From NCBI GenBank assembly GCA_017165825.1, contig CM029377.1, positions 19,678,117-19,742,116 of the forward strand: a stretch of DNA of 64,000 nt, in the 5' to 3' direction. Position 1 is the first letter of the stretch; each line of letters starts with the position of its first letter. Positions 23,894 through 38,047 of this stretch are shown in pieces. A program made the position numbers and the translations under genes. This DNA is from Hepsetus odoe (taxonomy: Eukaryota; Chordata; Actinopteri; Characiformes; Hepsetidae). A model generated the notes under the pieces. The model did not search any database, had not been told where the DNA came from, and worked only from the letters and a program-made list of their open reading frames with translations.

Positions 23894-25191
23894 CCCCCAC
23901 CACCCACTTCATCAGTTAGGGTCAGCGAAGCCACTCTGAAAAGAATTATTACTATTTTAGTGAATTTAATGTAATACAGGGTGGGCGCCTGTTGGGGTGG
24001 GATGCTAACACAAAACCATATCTAAGAGGCTGACTCAAGATCTAAACTAGTGACTGAAGTGTCTAGTGACTAAAAAGTCATTAAAAAAAAGAAGATGAAG
24101 AGCTTTATATGGAAAAAGATGTCATTACAATATCTAGACAAACTTCTAAGAAAACCTGCTCTTTCAGTATGGGTAAATCTCAAGGATCTATAGAAAGATA
24201 AGGCTGGCACAAGCATGGCGATGCACTGGCCTTCTTTGAATTGTTGCTGCATAAATGTAATCTACATGGAAGGGTCGTCCAGACGTAGCCTTAACTGTGA
24301 TCTATTCACAAAAGTCAACATATGGATGCAACGCGACAATTTGTTTAGCTGGAGGCGTATTTGAATGGATGTGCTGATGAAATAAAGTATATATTGACTA
24401 CTAATGAATGGTTGTAGATTAAAGGAACACAAGTAAAAACAAGTAAAAACATAAAACTCCAAAATATAAATGTGATGTATATGTATGGCTCAGAAAATGT
24501 TAGGACAATAGAGTGATGGAAGGTATTATACTGAAATCTCAGTAGGGAGTGGGTGCATCTGTTGTAGTGTTGCACTCGCCATTGTTTTTGTAATTTGCAA
24601 TTTATCAGGCAAAAGCCTCATTTGGTGAATAAAGGGTTGAAACCACCACTTTTGAGCCAGAGTAGACGTTTTTGGGGTGGGCTTGTAATTCTGGGTTGGT
24701 CCTCAGGTCACAGTGGGGTTGTACTGGTTTCTCTCATTTGTTGTTCATGCAGAGGTCACAGAGGGTTATAGCAGGTGTCGTTTCAGGCCTGTGGTTGGCA
24801 CCATCTCAAAAATCAGGGTGTGCGCCCTGAGTTCAAGGATCAGGGCTGGGTTCAGTGCCAAGGAAATGACTTTTTTCCAACCTGAGTCTATGTAAGTTCT
24901 ACTAATTTGATTTATGAGAGCTGCTTTCAACTTATTCAGCCTTGAGTGCATGTGAAAGTGGTGTTTGAACAGATCTTTTAGAATCTTTTAATTTCTATAC
25001 TAATCTGTACCTGTGTGTGGTGTTTGTGGTAAGCTCACCCTGTTTCTCTCTCACTCTCTCTCAGACGTGTGGTAGTTTGCTAATAAGGGTGTGTGAGTGC
25101 ATTTGGTTTTCCTTCTGTTTTTCTCAGCCATGTGTGTTTGTGTGGGCTAAAACAGAAGTGACAACTAAAGTTCATGGCTCCCAACACACAT

Positions 25192-25252
<61 letters not shown>

Positions 25253-27074
25253 GTTTTGTTTTGATCAGATTGAGGTAACATAGGTTCATGTGAAATGTGT
25301 TGACTAAGACCACACTCTGTCGCCGAGAGGCAGCCAAATGTTACCACAAGCATAACGTCACTGCAAGGGTCTCTGTGTTTGTTCCCATAAACGTGTTCCT
25401 TCTTTACTCCGACTCCTGTTTGCACAAGATTTACAGAACATTGGCAAATATCCCTAGAACCCAAAAGAGAAAAGAGTATACACCTGTTGAGAAAACCCAT
25501 CACTGTGCAGCATGGAAACAAATCTGTTGCTCGTTTCCAGTGTCTGCTCACTGTGTGAGTGCAATCTAGAAAACAAATGTGTTTCTGGTTATAACACATA
25601 CAGGCTGACTGCTGCTGACTGAATGAGCGGCTATAAGTAAATGTGTGGTTTTTTGTGACATTGTGAAAGCTGTGAATTAGCTTATTGACTACTATGTGAT
25701 GAACAACACCAACCAAGGACTGCAAGCAGATCTTGTGGATGGACAAAGTAAATTTTGGGGTAACTGACGGATTTATGTCAGGTGATGAAATGGGGAAAGA
25801 GCAACACATAATATGTTGCACGTAATAAACTTCTGGTTTATATCACTGGAAAAAAGTTTAGTCAACTGAATATTGGTTGCAAGCGTTCTTTAAAACTCAT
25901 CAGCAAATCAGAATGTGTCGATGGCAGTTTTCTATTGTTTCCATGACAGAAACTTGTGGGTGATAGACACAAGATTGCTGGAAAAGATGCATTAAACTTG
26001 TATTGCTGTGATGGAAAGGGTGTTAATTTAATCAGGTGTGGACATGTTGACTCATTAGTAAAGTGTTCTGTTTAAAACCTGTGAATGAATTTAATGGTAG
26101 AAATTTGGGAAAGAAATCTGGACTAAAGACCAGTGGTAAATCCAGCAGTTACAATGACATAATTATGGCCACAAATTAGTCATAAAAAATTCCTGACAGC
26201 TGACAGACGTGGTGCTGAGTTTCGCTTTTGGTGTATTGTTATTTATTCAGATCAGATAACTGGCCAATTAGAACTATACTTTTTGAGCAATATCCTGTTA
26301 TGGTATTTTTTCAAAATGTCAAAAAAAAACCAAAAAAAAACACAATCTCTCCATCAAGGAAATTTAGCTCTTAAGAATAAACCTTTAAACATGCAAACTG
26401 ATTGCACTCATCCAGTCTCTCCATGACTGTTCTCTTTTACACCCCTTGCATCTTCACCGAACACCTCCCTCATGTTTCTTCTTTTCCCTCCTTTGATTTC
26501 TGATGGTCTAGTGAAGACACTTTGAGAATGAAAACGGTGTCTTATGCACACAGAAAGAACCCAAGGTGCCATGGCTAGGAATACAATCCCTGATCTATTG
26601 ATGATATTAAAAGAAGAAAACAAAAGCAACAAATAACAATAAAAAACAGTATGCAATAAGTAATTAAGATGCCTTTTATTGGGCCTCTTTTAGAGTTTAA
26701 AATGCATTATAAATGTTCTCTGAATATGTTATGTTATGGACTATAACAGAATATATTTAGCAGCATATATAGCATTGCGTTAGCCAGTCCACCACTGTTG
26801 TTTTTGTTTGTTTGTCTTTTGTACAACGAGGTCTTGAAAACTTTCTTAATGTGTTAAATTATGTCTTGGCTTTATAAGTTTATATACTTTGTAATATTGG
26901 AATCACCACCGACAACAGTTTTTTGTTGTTTTTGTTTTTTTTTTTACTATTAAACTTTTTACATTTTTCAAATATGTTTAAAATTTTATTCCTTAATCTC
27001 TGTAAACCTAATCTAATAAAAGATTAATAAAAGCCTAGAACAATTTCTTTTTTTTTCTTTTTCTTTTTTCTCAG
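23894..27074. other. Intergenic DNA, no gene recognised
   Basis: Open stretches here (for example 25246-25821, minus) have no recognisable family and read through a (TC)n microsatellite. No supported exon found. Confidence 0.5.
25193..25248. repeat. (TC)n microsatellite
   Basis: About 26 uninterrupted TC units followed by ACACAG. Confidence 0.95.
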
Positions 27075-28897
27075 TTCAAGCTGTTTTGAGTTTTGAGTTT
27101 TTGAGTTTAAGTGAGCTCGGCGCGCTGCGAAGACCAGGCCCTTATTCCCCGAGATCGCCTGATGTGCCTGGCCAACTGAGAGGACGTCGAAAGCGGTGCG
27201 AGGGGAAACGCGGCAAGCGTGCTGGGGTCTGGGCTCAGCTAAGGGCTAACGCTAGCCCATCCATCCTCCTTGCCAATGCCCACTCCCTAGATAATAAATT
27301 AGACCAAATCCAAGCAAGACTCGTAGAGGGGAGCTGTGTGTGTACATAAACACAAGATGGTGTGCTGGTCTCATCACACTGTTCAGCACTGCCGGAGGTC
27401 CTGACAGTCAGGTGTAGACCTTTCTATCTGCCCAGGGCATTCATTGCAGTCTTTATAACCACGGTTAACATCCCACCCAGCGCTAATGCTAACAGTGCTA
27501 ATGCTAACAGCACGCTGACTGAACTCTATGGAGCTATTAGCGAGCTCCAAAACTCCCAACCAGACGGACTGTTCATTGTCGCCGGAGATTTCAATCCTGC
27601 AAATCTCAATTCAGTTCTCCCTAAATTCCATCAACATGTGGATTTTGCAACAAGGGGACAGCAACAGCACACGTGCTGGTCTGTGTTTACACAAACATCA
27701 GCAGCATGTACAGAGCGGAGCCCCGCCACCACCTCGGACACTCAGACCACATCTCTGTTCTGCTGATCCCAGCCTGGCCCACAGTTGCCATCTCTGCTCT
27801 TCAGGACTGCTTCGTGTGCTCAGAGGAAGTACAGAACAGCTGGCAGATGTTCTCACCAAAATCTTCAATATCTTTCTGAGGACCACTGTTGTCCCAAGGT
27901 GCTTCAAGTCCACCACCATCATCCCTGTGCCAAAGAAATCATCTGTCTCCTGCCTAAATGACTATTGTCCTGCCTATGATATCGTCCTGCCTAAATGACT
28001 ATTTACTATCGATATTGGTCTGATCATTAGTGGCGATGAGGCGGCATACAGAGAGGAGATACAACAGCTGACAGACTGGTCCAGAACCAACAACCTGTCT
28101 CTGAACGTTGACAAGGCTAAAGAGATGGTTGTTGACTTCGCGAGACCACGTCATGACCACTCTCCACTGAACATCAACAGCTCTTCTGTGGAGTTGGTCC
28201 TGAGCACCAAATTTCTTGGTGTTCACATATCCAATAACCTCACGTGTTCCCTCAACACCTGCTCCATCACAAAGAAAGCCCAGCAGCATCTCTACTTCCT
28301 GAGCTTCACCATCTTCTACAGAAGAACTATTGTTAGCATCCTACAATGGGTAGTGGGAACAGCTGAGATCATAGGTGTCTCTCTGCCCTCTGTACAGGAC
28401 ATTTTCTCCCCTCACACCCGTCCCACATACTCTTCTCCCTCCTGCCATCTGGGAGAAGGTTCCGTAGCATACGGTCCTCCACTACCAGGATGGGAAACAG
28501 TTTCTTCCTCTGAACATCAGACTCTTGAACTGTAAATGTCTTCCCAATAACCTGCTATCTCTGGGATTTTTCCTGTTTATGCACTAATGACCATTCATAC
28601 GCATGAGCCGCCTTACCGCCATTTATTTATTTATTTGTTTATTTATTTATTTATTTAGCCACTGCACACTTTAGTTATAACACTGCCGCTCCACTATACA
28701 TTCCAATAATTTCTGCTACTTTATTTCATAATACTGCTGGCGGATGTCCTGTATGTCCTGTCTGTTGTGGTCTAACCTGTCTGCACTGTTAGTTATTGTC
28801 TCCACTTGCACCAGGATCCTGGAGGAACGTTGTTTCATTTCACTATGTACTGTGTATGTGGTTGAAATGACATTAAAAACCTACTTGACTTGAGTTT
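27075..28897 (+). mobile_element. L2-like non-LTR retrotransposon, internally deleted
   Basis: In order on the plus strand: a leader with RGRRKRCEGKRGKRAG and ILLANAHSLDNKLDQIQARL (endonuclease N-terminus); an endonuclease core with LFIVAGDFNPANL; reverse-transcriptase onset (CFKSTTIIPVPKK, SCLNDYCP) at about 27890-27970; then a jump at about 27985-28020 to the post-catalytic LTDWSRTNNLSLNVDKAKEM and VLSTKFLGVHISNNLTCSL. The RT catalytic core is deleted and frames are broken. The 3' end reads ATGACATTAAAAACCTACTT-GACTTGA, and the same tail occurs alone at 36893-37046. The clade (L2/CR1-like) is from the GDFN and post-RT motifs. Confidence 0.85.
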
Positions 28898-29744
28898 AGT
28901 CTGAATTCCATTCTAACTAAATAACTTTTTTATTACAGACTATATTTTAGGACCATTTATTAAACAACTTGACTGAAAAGTGTAATATTTGAAATATTTG
29001 CATGAGTTTCTTACTGTTAATATTTGTGCTTTATCATTAGTGTGCCCTCCAACTCTTTTGCTTTTGCAGAATTTTCTAAAAAGCAACTCTTATTCATCTG
29101 AACACACACTTTAATAAAAAAGAGGACAATCAAAAACACATTAACCTTTTTATAGAAATATAAACTGTGACCAGGAAATAGTTTAGAATCTCAGTGTTAT
29201 TTAGGAAATAATTTAAACACATTAATCTGCTGTTTGTCCCCAACATTTTTAGTTTAAGATGAGACTTTTGGTAAATGTGTTACATGACACAATTGTACAC
29301 TATGCTAAACAAAATTACTGCAAATATTGCATTTCACAGCAGTATTATTGTTCCAGATAACTTTCGTTAAGAAATATTATTATTTTCTCATTAAAAAGAG
29401 ATTTTAAACATCAAGGTATTCTGATTATTCTATCAATAGAATTTTTTTTTAGTCTTTTAAAAAATAGTCTTTTTTTTTTTTTTTTTTTTTTTTACTAATT
29501 CAGAAAATAGCTTTCAATTGCATGGTCTTACTTCAAGGGGTTAGAGATGGAATTTGGAACTTTTATAGTAGATTTACAGCAAACCAAGTCATGTATTCTT
29601 ATATTCAGAAAAATTTTAATGCTTTACCACATTGGTTGATTTTATTGCTGAAATAAACAATGTAGTGTTCAATTATTTTCTTTTGCTATAAATGAAAAAG
29701 AAAAGTCGTAAAAAAGTAAGAATAGTTTTGTGTCAGGGTGCATG

Positions 29745-29791
<47 letters not shown>

Positions 29792-30353
29792 AATTTGTTT
29801 GCACGGAAATCTTAATCCTCTGAAGTCTGAAATGCCTTCCTGTCACTTTCAAAAAGAAAAGAAGAAAAAGAAACCTACCAAATCCATTCCAAGACCATAA
29901 TAGCCACACAAACACAAAACCACTAGGACAGTTTCAACACCTTTGACACAGTGGAGCACCTACTCACACGCAGATACAAGTCAAGTCAAATACACACATG
30001 TACTACATGTAAGCATGTATGTATGTACAAACCTCTGCGCTGGGTGTACTAAACTCAGTGAAGGTCTCTGAGGAGGTTTAATGTGATTATGCTTCTAATT
30101 TGACTCATCAAGGAAGGAGGTCTCCACTTTATATACACAATACATGCATACACACACACTTAAATACAAACTATCTAGGCATCCCATTCTAAAGTGTCCA
30201 TCAACACAAGAAGAAGAAGGAGAAATGGGCTGTTTTCTTAGCCCTCGGTCAATCCACACACACAGAAAGAGAGAGGAAGAGTGACTCCGTATTATCCCAC
30301 ATGCTGCTGAACTCTTGCTCTTTAACCTACACAAACACAGACAAAACTGCAAA
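28898..30353. other. Intergenic DNA upstream of ramp2
   Basis: No gene recognised. Contains a T homopolymer (29469-29493) and a (TG)n microsatellite (29748-29787). Confidence 0.5.
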
Positions 30354-33300
30354 ATGTTCTCCGGACTATTGCTGTTTCTCCTGGGGCTGCTGTTGGCTTG
30401 GGGTACGAGCGCTATGATATTATACTCTTTCAGTCTGAACATTTGTGGCTTTTATGGTTTTAGCGCGTCTTGTTTTCATTCCGACTACAGCACTGAAGTG
30501 TTTCTTTTTCTCCAGGTCAAGGAAAAGACACCTTAACGGGATCTAATGGTAAGACCAAAAACATTGATAACCCTTCAGTCACTGTCAGATTTATTACCAC
30601 TTTGTTAAACATTTAATACAGTGATGCAAGCCTTTGTGCAGAACACTTTTGTATTATAAATGAAATTATTATGCTTAACTTGTACCCAAGTACCATCAGA
30701 AACACTGTTTTGAAAGCACTGGCAGTGTGCTTTCTTATGATTCGTATCAATGGTAAATCTTTAATTAACTCTAAATTAAGACAAGCTCACCTCTTTATTC
30801 AAAGGTAAAGTTTTAGAAGAGTTAGTACTGCTCCACCTAAAAGACATAATTCCCTTCAGTTGCTGCAAAATAATGTTAATCAGCAGCTGGAAACCTTTTG
30901 GGAGCTACTGACTTTTTGGAGTTGGATGAGAAAAAGGTGGGGGTTTTCACTGTTACTGTACAAACTTGCCTGGGACCCTAAAGAAGTTATCTGCATTTAT
31001 TTGTCAGAAATGTGATAATTCATGTGAATTTTCTTTTTATTCTCATCTAAAAGACAACACAGTGGTACTTGTTGGAATTTATTGCTGTGGTATGTTTTGT
31101 ATAGATAACAGCACCTCTGAGCTCCAAAGAGATTTTCATTTCAGTACAAATGGAACATTCATAAGAGGTAAGCCATTTATATTTACGCAAAATAGTATTT
31201 TGGGCAGTCATGATATTTATAGTTTTAGTGTAGTGCTTTGTTTCATTAAGCAACAATTTTGAGATTAAACTGCAAAATCTAATCTTTTATTTAGTTATGG
31301 AATTTCTGCATTAAATCATACATTAGTCTTGAGGTCTGGAACTGAATTTTCTGTATTTCTTATCAATATCATATGGGACATATGTAAAAGCCCTTGTTTT
31401 TATTGAGCTTCCTAATGTCCCACTGTGAAGCTGCATAGCACTGACACATCAGAATTATGAGTCGACAACAAAATAGTTTTTATTAGCTTAGGTTGTACAT
31501 GCTAAAGTAACGTCCACATGATTACCAGGATGCAAGAGTTTCCTGGAAAACATACACTGCCTTTGCTGGCATGCCTTCTGCCCATAATACTTGATGTTGG
31601 CTTGGCTTCCCCATTAAGCAACAAAGTTAAGTCCTCAGATGCACTATGGTCCAGTTTGATACTCATGAGTCCACTGTAAGTGCTTTTAGCAGTCGACAGG
31701 GATCTCCATAGTCACTTTTACCCACATGCAGCTACACAGCCTCAGAAGTAGAAAGTACCCCATGTGTTCTGTCCTCTTTCTATAAAAGTCAGCGCCTTTT
31801 CAGCAATCACAGTAGTTCTTCTACTGATTATTTACTTGCTGCCAAAGAGATCTTATTTTTCAACCAATGCCACATTAACCTGCTGATAACCAGACAATTA
31901 TTCACTTCTCCTGTCAGTGGTTTTAATGATGCTGATGACTGGTGTAAATACCCTGGAATTATAGCTGAAAATGAAATGCACAAGCACAAAGAAAGTGTAT
32001 GTGAAAGTGAAGAGATTTGTGATGTATGACACTTGTTTTTCAGAAGAAACTGACCTCAATGTCACTTTTGAAGATCAAGGTAAGTTAGATTTAGTGTGTG
32101 TATGTGTGTGTGTTGGGGGGGCCAAACAGTGTGTAGTGGATGAAGATTATCTTTAATCATGAAAAATATTTTAAAATAGCCCACAGTCGCCTGAGCTAGC
32201 CTTTGATATTTGCTTTGTTATTTTTACTTTTATTCATGTTAAACTGACATGCACATTTGAATAAATTCTTTAATTATATTCCCTTCAGCAGTGTGCATCT
32301 ATAGCTTGATTTATCTATCTTTTTCAGAGGGCTTCCAGGATCAGGAAGAAAGCCATTACTACACTAGCTGTGATGAAGCGTTGCTGATGGCGTTCGGTGA
32401 ATTCATTTGGTACAAATTTAATGCGAGCATGATATTACTGGGAGAAGAGAACTGGTGTGACTGGGACATGGTGATCATGTAAGCCAGCTTCTTTCCCATT
32501 ATTTTGTTCCTCCATACAAATCTCACTTGAACTTAATTTAGATGGATCAAATTTTACACATATTTACATAATATTGCAAATCCTGAAAAACCCTCTACTT
32601 AGTTTAATCATGTGTTTTATTCTCCTAGTGCAACAACTACATGGTTCTGAACCAGCTAACAACATGTCCTTTAATATTGGAAGTGATGTTACAACAATAT
32701 CAAACAGAATAGTCTTATTTTGTTATTGTTACTTTAACCCCTATTTGTCCATGATGGTTGAGTATAAGTGAAAGTGATTTGTCATTGTGAGTACACAGTG
32801 CAGCTTACAGTGAATGAAGGAACCACAGTAAAACACCTCACTGCACTTAACCCATACACACCGTGAAGCACGATTAGTGAGCGGCAGTATGGCTTGCCGA
32901 GAAAGAGTACAGCAGATGCCAGGTTTGCTTTGAGATTGTTAATGGAGAACTATAGAGGTCAGAAGGAGTTACATTGTACCTTTGTGGAAGAAGTCTAGGG
33001 TGCCTAGAGAGGAGTTTTGTATGAGAAAGTCAGGATTGGCAGAGAAGTATGTCAGAGTGTTAAAGGATATGTGTGAGGACAGTATAACAATGGTGAGGTC
33101 TGCACAAGGAGTGATGGAGAGGTTGAGGTGGAATTACGTCACGGATCAGCCCCTTAATAATATTATAAAGTTATCCGTTTGAGTGCAAAACGATGATACC
33201 TTTTTTAACTTCTCTCTTTCAGGCATTATAACTCTCTTTCCCACCATTTGGAGAGAGCTTCAGCTATTTCGCATTGTTACTTCCCAGGCCCCATATTACA

Positions 33301-33466
33301 GAAGCTGTTTGTGGAGATCCATAAGAAGTACTTCAGCTCCTGTAGCAATGAGAAGGACTTCCAAGACACTCCACTGAGTGTGGTCCTCATCCTCACCCTA
33401 CTGCCAGTCAGCATCATTCCTGCTGTAATCTATATGGCCATTTGGAAGAGTAATATTAAGGAGTGA
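30354..33466 (+). CDS. ramp2: Receptor activity-modifying protein, RAMP2-like, six exons
   Basis: Single-pass accessory protein that pairs with calcitonin-receptor-like GPCRs; RAMP2 with CLR forms the adrenomedullin receptor. Exons 30354-30402, 30516-30548, 31105-31167, 32044-32079, 32328-32478 and 33223-33466 splice exactly in frame to 191 aa. Signal peptide MFSGLLLFLLGLLLAW; a short acidic linker from three small exons of 33, 63 and 36 nt; then the RAMP ectodomain with YYTSCDEALLMAF, GEENWCDWDMVI (the family's WCDW block), ILQKLFVEIHKKYFSSCS; then a transmembrane segment VVLILTLLPVSIIPAVIYMA and short tail WKSNIKE. WCDWDM and the FPGP spacing resemble RAMP2 most. Three 5' small exons are phase-1 cassettes, so skipping keeps frame. 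Intron 5 contains a LINE fragment. In human, RAMP2 lies near CCR10, as here. The family is certain; paralogue RAMP2 is inferred from sequence and neighbours. Confidence 0.9.
32860..33165 (+). mobile_element. RTE-like LINE reverse-transcriptase fragment in ramp2 intron 5
   Basis: Encodes degraded RT text (around YGLPRKSTADARFALRL, then KSGLAEKYVRVLKDMCED, SITMVRSAQG) clearly related to the longer copy at 59228-60270. Stops and frame changes are present. Confidence 0.75.
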
Positions 33467-36400
33467 AAAACACTACCACACACAAACAAACTCACATGTA
33501 ATTCATTACCTCACATTCATGTAATACATATATTAAAAATATGTGTAATATGAAATGTGTAATATGAAATACAACAGTATGATGAGAGCAGAGTAAACAT
33601 TATTTCAGGTAAAAAAATATATTTATATGAAGAAAACTTGCTAACTTATCAGAAACTATAGTAGTATTAGTGTAGGTCTACAATGCACTACAATCATCTA
33701 TATTAAGCAAAATTAACTAAGCTAAAATTATATTTATTGCACATTTTATGTAACAAAAATTAAAGAGGGGCCTTCTAAACATTTCAGTACAATTAATGAT
33801 AATTTTATTAATTTGTCAGTGAATGGAAATATAAGGGAAGTTCTGGGTGAAACTAGGGAACCAACTCACATTTGACAGGCTGTTTTGTATTTTGTATGGT
33901 GAAATATGGCAGGAAATAGCAAGACCTTGTGAAACTTTCATCACCAGTGCACAGAAACCTGAAGCTTGTGAAGTATATTGCATGTTTTTTAAATGTCATT
34001 TCACGTTTGTAACATTTGTATTGACATGAATAATACTTTTATGTGATATTTTGAAGACTTTGTCAGTAAAGACCAGAGTTTTTCTCAAAAACTGGTCCCA
34101 CACTTAATCAATCAAATCATGTTTGGTTGGCTGCACTGTCGCTTCCTAATTATGTAAATCTCTATACTGATATGTGACAACTTCAATCCTTCCCCTGAAG
34201 TCCTAACCAAACGGAGATTTTGCTTGGCTATATATATCTAAATCCCTCTGAGGAAAAAATCAGATGACATAATTTTCCTTCAGACAAAAATAATTGAACC
34301 CTGTTGTTTCTAGCCAAACTTAACGGTGTGATAAGGGGAGTACTTAGGGGGTAAGGGGAGTTAAGAATCAACATTACTTAAAAAAAATGTACTTCCCAGT
34401 ATTATGAGGTCTTCCCTTTAGGCATGCAAGATCCTGTCCTCTGGGTTTTTCACATATATTTAACATCTGCTTCATGAGTTTATCTCTGGCTTTGTCCTTT
34501 TCCTTGTCTTTCTTTTTAGTTAACTTGGCCATATTGTCATTTTGTCAGATTTTTTACTTCAGCGTGCCTTGGATTTCTGAAAATGAACCCAATCTAACTT
34601 GCAACTTGTGTAATATTATATCGGTTTAGGCTGTGCAACATTAAAATTCATTATGTGGAATTACTAGTGAGCTTTTTCTGAATGATTTAGAGCCAGCTGT
34701 GGCTAGAATAGTTAAATGTTGTTTTTATTCCCTACTTCGACATCTTAATATTTTCATTATCATTTGAAGTATATGTTTTCTCAAAAACAATAAAAATAGC
34801 AACCTTTACAAGGAGTGCCATTTTTACACACACAAACATATGTGTGAGTTTTGTAGAGGAACTTTTAACTTATAATAATGAGTTAAAGCATATAATAAAC
34901 AAGCAAACAAGCAAAAAATGCATGTTTCTTTGCATGGTAAAGAGGATATACTCAAAATTGTCTTTTTATATTATTTACTTCTTTTAGATGTTAAGCTAGA
35001 CTGTCTTCTTGGTTTGATTTGAAGAGTAATTTTTAAAATAAGACTGTTCTTAACTAAAGGAGAAAGAGCAGTCAAGATATTTATCTTTTCTGTTGTTCAC
35101 ATCCTCATTCCTCTATACAATTAGTGGAAAGTGCACACACACACACATTTCCTGAGAGACAGGAGGAGAACTGTGTGTGCGTATGTGTGTGTGTGTGTGT
35201 GTGTTTTTGCAGAAGCACAGAGCAATGTTTTGTGACTCAAAAGGCTCCGGAAGCCACAACCACCATATCATAATTAGACAGGCACATTGTTGCCGTCTGC
35301 TGGCAGAAATGTACCTTTATGAACAAATAAAAAGTGGCTGGCAACTGCATTAGATATATCCCACCACTTTTGACAAGACAGACAAAACATAAATAAAGAT
35401 TAAAATAGTATTTGTGTATCATGTGTCATTTACATGTTATTTCATTTTTCAAAAAAGAGAACATTTTTAAGAAGCTGGTAAAACATTGCTTTCGAATTAT
35501 ATTTATGAGCCATTAAAATACCTAATGAAGTATTATTTTATGACATAAATCTACACTTCCATTTATTAAGGTTTATTCAGACAAATTTGTTTCAATATAA
35601 AGTGTAACTTATCAGAAAGGATACTTTCATCAGTTTTGCCCCAGGAGGTTTAATGATATTTGGCATAAGTGTATGTAGATGCCAACTGATGGTGGCTTTG
35701 CAGCTCCTTGCATGATGGCAGTCTCACCACTCTACCTCGTCTGTCAATTTAAATAAATGGCTTATGCAAGTGAGGCATCTCTAGAGCAGATTCAAGCTCC
35801 TCAGCTCTTGGTCAGGCCTCTGACCTTTTGGCTACCCTGCTCTGACCCCACAGCACAGCCACCTCCATTCCCAAGCCCCAGTGCTACCCCACATGTTCCT
35901 CTGGGGATGTATACTTTTCAAATGTCATTCAGCATAACCACAATATGGTCCAGAACCACGTCTGCTCCCTCAGCACCTCTAATTTTAAAGAACAGCCAGA
36001 AAATATTATTTCTCCCTTCATATATATTTTTTGAAAACATAAATATAACATAAATATATAATCCCAGCACTAATAATAAATAAAGGAAAACAAAAACTAT
36101 TTCATTTTTCATATAGCATGTAATTAGGAGTGTAACAATTCACAAAATTCTAAATTTAGTATGATACATCAGCAGCTCAATGAGGAGCCATTTTTAATAC
36201 ATCAAAATAAAAACAGAAAAAACTCAGCACACAAATGTGTTTCGTAATTAATGTCTGCACTCAGCAGAACCCATATAATGTATGTGACATTAACAATGCT
36301 GCTGAGTCCTTCCTGAAAGTGCAGTGTGGTGATTAGGCTAGTCAGTGTGGTGATTAGGCTAGTGAGTCAGATAGAAAACTTTATTCCTCTTTGTATTTTT

Positions 36401-36892
36401 GCTTTTTCTTCAGCTTATCCTTCCATTCTAGCAGAAATAGCCCACAATGGGGTTCGGTTTGGTGCACCTCCCATCATCATCTTCCATCCTGCCATAAGCC
36501 ATAATACTCTTTAACTTATGTTCATAAAACTTACATTTTGTATGCTATAATTTGATATGTATACAATAAGTCATACAGAGGATGCATGGGATAAGCCTTA
36601 AGGCTGTGAGTTTGAATTATTCTATGGCTCTTTTCTCTAACTGGCCTACTTATTTATCAATGGGATCAAAGATGGATTGCTATCTGCTTGGATGACTGGT
36701 TCTTTCATTGAAGACACCTCATTTCAGGGGACCATGATTCCTATGATTTGAGCTTGGGGTCCTTTAAAATTTCTCCTAAATACAAAGCTTGAAATTATAA
36801 TGTGAATACAGTATTAAACTGCATTCAGCATTAGCATTCAATATTTTTTTAATAGGCAACATTCTACTCAGATGCAAATGCTTTCTGTCTTC

Positions 36893-37046
36893 TGTATGTA
36901 CTCTGTTGTGCTGTAATGTATTGAATTGTGTAGTTTTGTGTGTAGTTTTCTATTGTGTAATCCCATGTTCCCTGAGGAACTTTGTTTTGTTTCAATGTGC
37001 ACTGTGTATATGGATGAAATGGCAATAAAACATACTTGACTTGACT
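36893..37046 (+). mobile_element. L2-like LINE 3' tail
   Basis: Ends ATGGCAATAAAACATACTTG, then ACTTGACT, matching the 3' end of the element at 27075-28897; a 5'-truncated insertion. Confidence 0.7.
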
Positions 37047-37963
37047 ACTGGAGTTTCAGTCAGAGATAAACAGTATTATTATTATTATTATTATTAGTTT
37101 AGTTTAGTAGTATTATTGTTTGTATTAACAGTATTATTTGTTACAACTCACCTGGCTCCACTGCTTTAATCAGCTGGTCTCTGTCTTAAGACTCCTGGTT
37201 AGCTATATGAGGCATAAAACCGTACTGCTATCCAGTCAAAGAAAGCCATTCTCCTGTTTCATTTACTAAGGCATTTTGTAAAATTAGTATACTGTCCATT
37301 AATGTGATGTTTTTGCTGTTTTAAATAATATAAAATGTAACATTACTTGGGATGGTGCAAAAGAAGTACAAAAGAAACCATGAAATTATTATTAGAATTT
37401 ATATTTCCAGAAAAGGAGGTCAGAATAACTGTAATATGCTGTCAAAAAAGTTCAGCTATAGTTAATCTGAGTAGTTAATGAGGTTACATAATAGTTATAT
37501 TAATTGCAAAATTGCACAAGTTCTGAAAAAACAGAAAACACATTTGGGATAATGTTGCCAGATGTTACTCACATGCAGTGGTTAGCATCAACAAAAAGAG
37601 GTACAACAAATCAGTCTTACTACAATCTTACTTACATACCTCAGGACGACCTACCGGTAAGGTGCCCTACATATTTAAATGCTTGTCTTTGTTTAAGGGC
37701 AGTGCTCCATTCAAAGCTAAATTTTAACATAGTTTAAAAAATCTTTTGAGCATCACACACTGCCCAAATTGTAGCTTGTTGATGTAGATCAACCAAATGC
37801 CCTTTTTCCTATTTTAAAAAGAAAAATATACGAAAACAGTTTTGTTTATTCATAGTCTTTCACTGACTGTTGATGGAATTCATTCAGAATAGATTACTGA
37901 ATACATATCTGAATGTTATAGCAACTGCTCTTGCACACCCTTGTGAAGAGAGTTCAGCTGCTC

Positions 37964-38047
37964 ATTAAGATATTATCAAGATCTTCATTTCAGTTTCCTC
38001 ACATTATTAAGATATTATCAAGATCTTCATTTCAGTTTCATCACATT
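37964..38047. repeat. 42-bp direct tandem duplication
   Basis: ATTAAGATATTATCAAGATC begins both units (37964 and 38006), which differ by about one base, so the duplication is recent. Confidence 0.85.

Noticed and set aside
37964..38047. CRISPR-like repeat
   Set aside because: Only two direct copies with no spacers, in a vertebrate genome.
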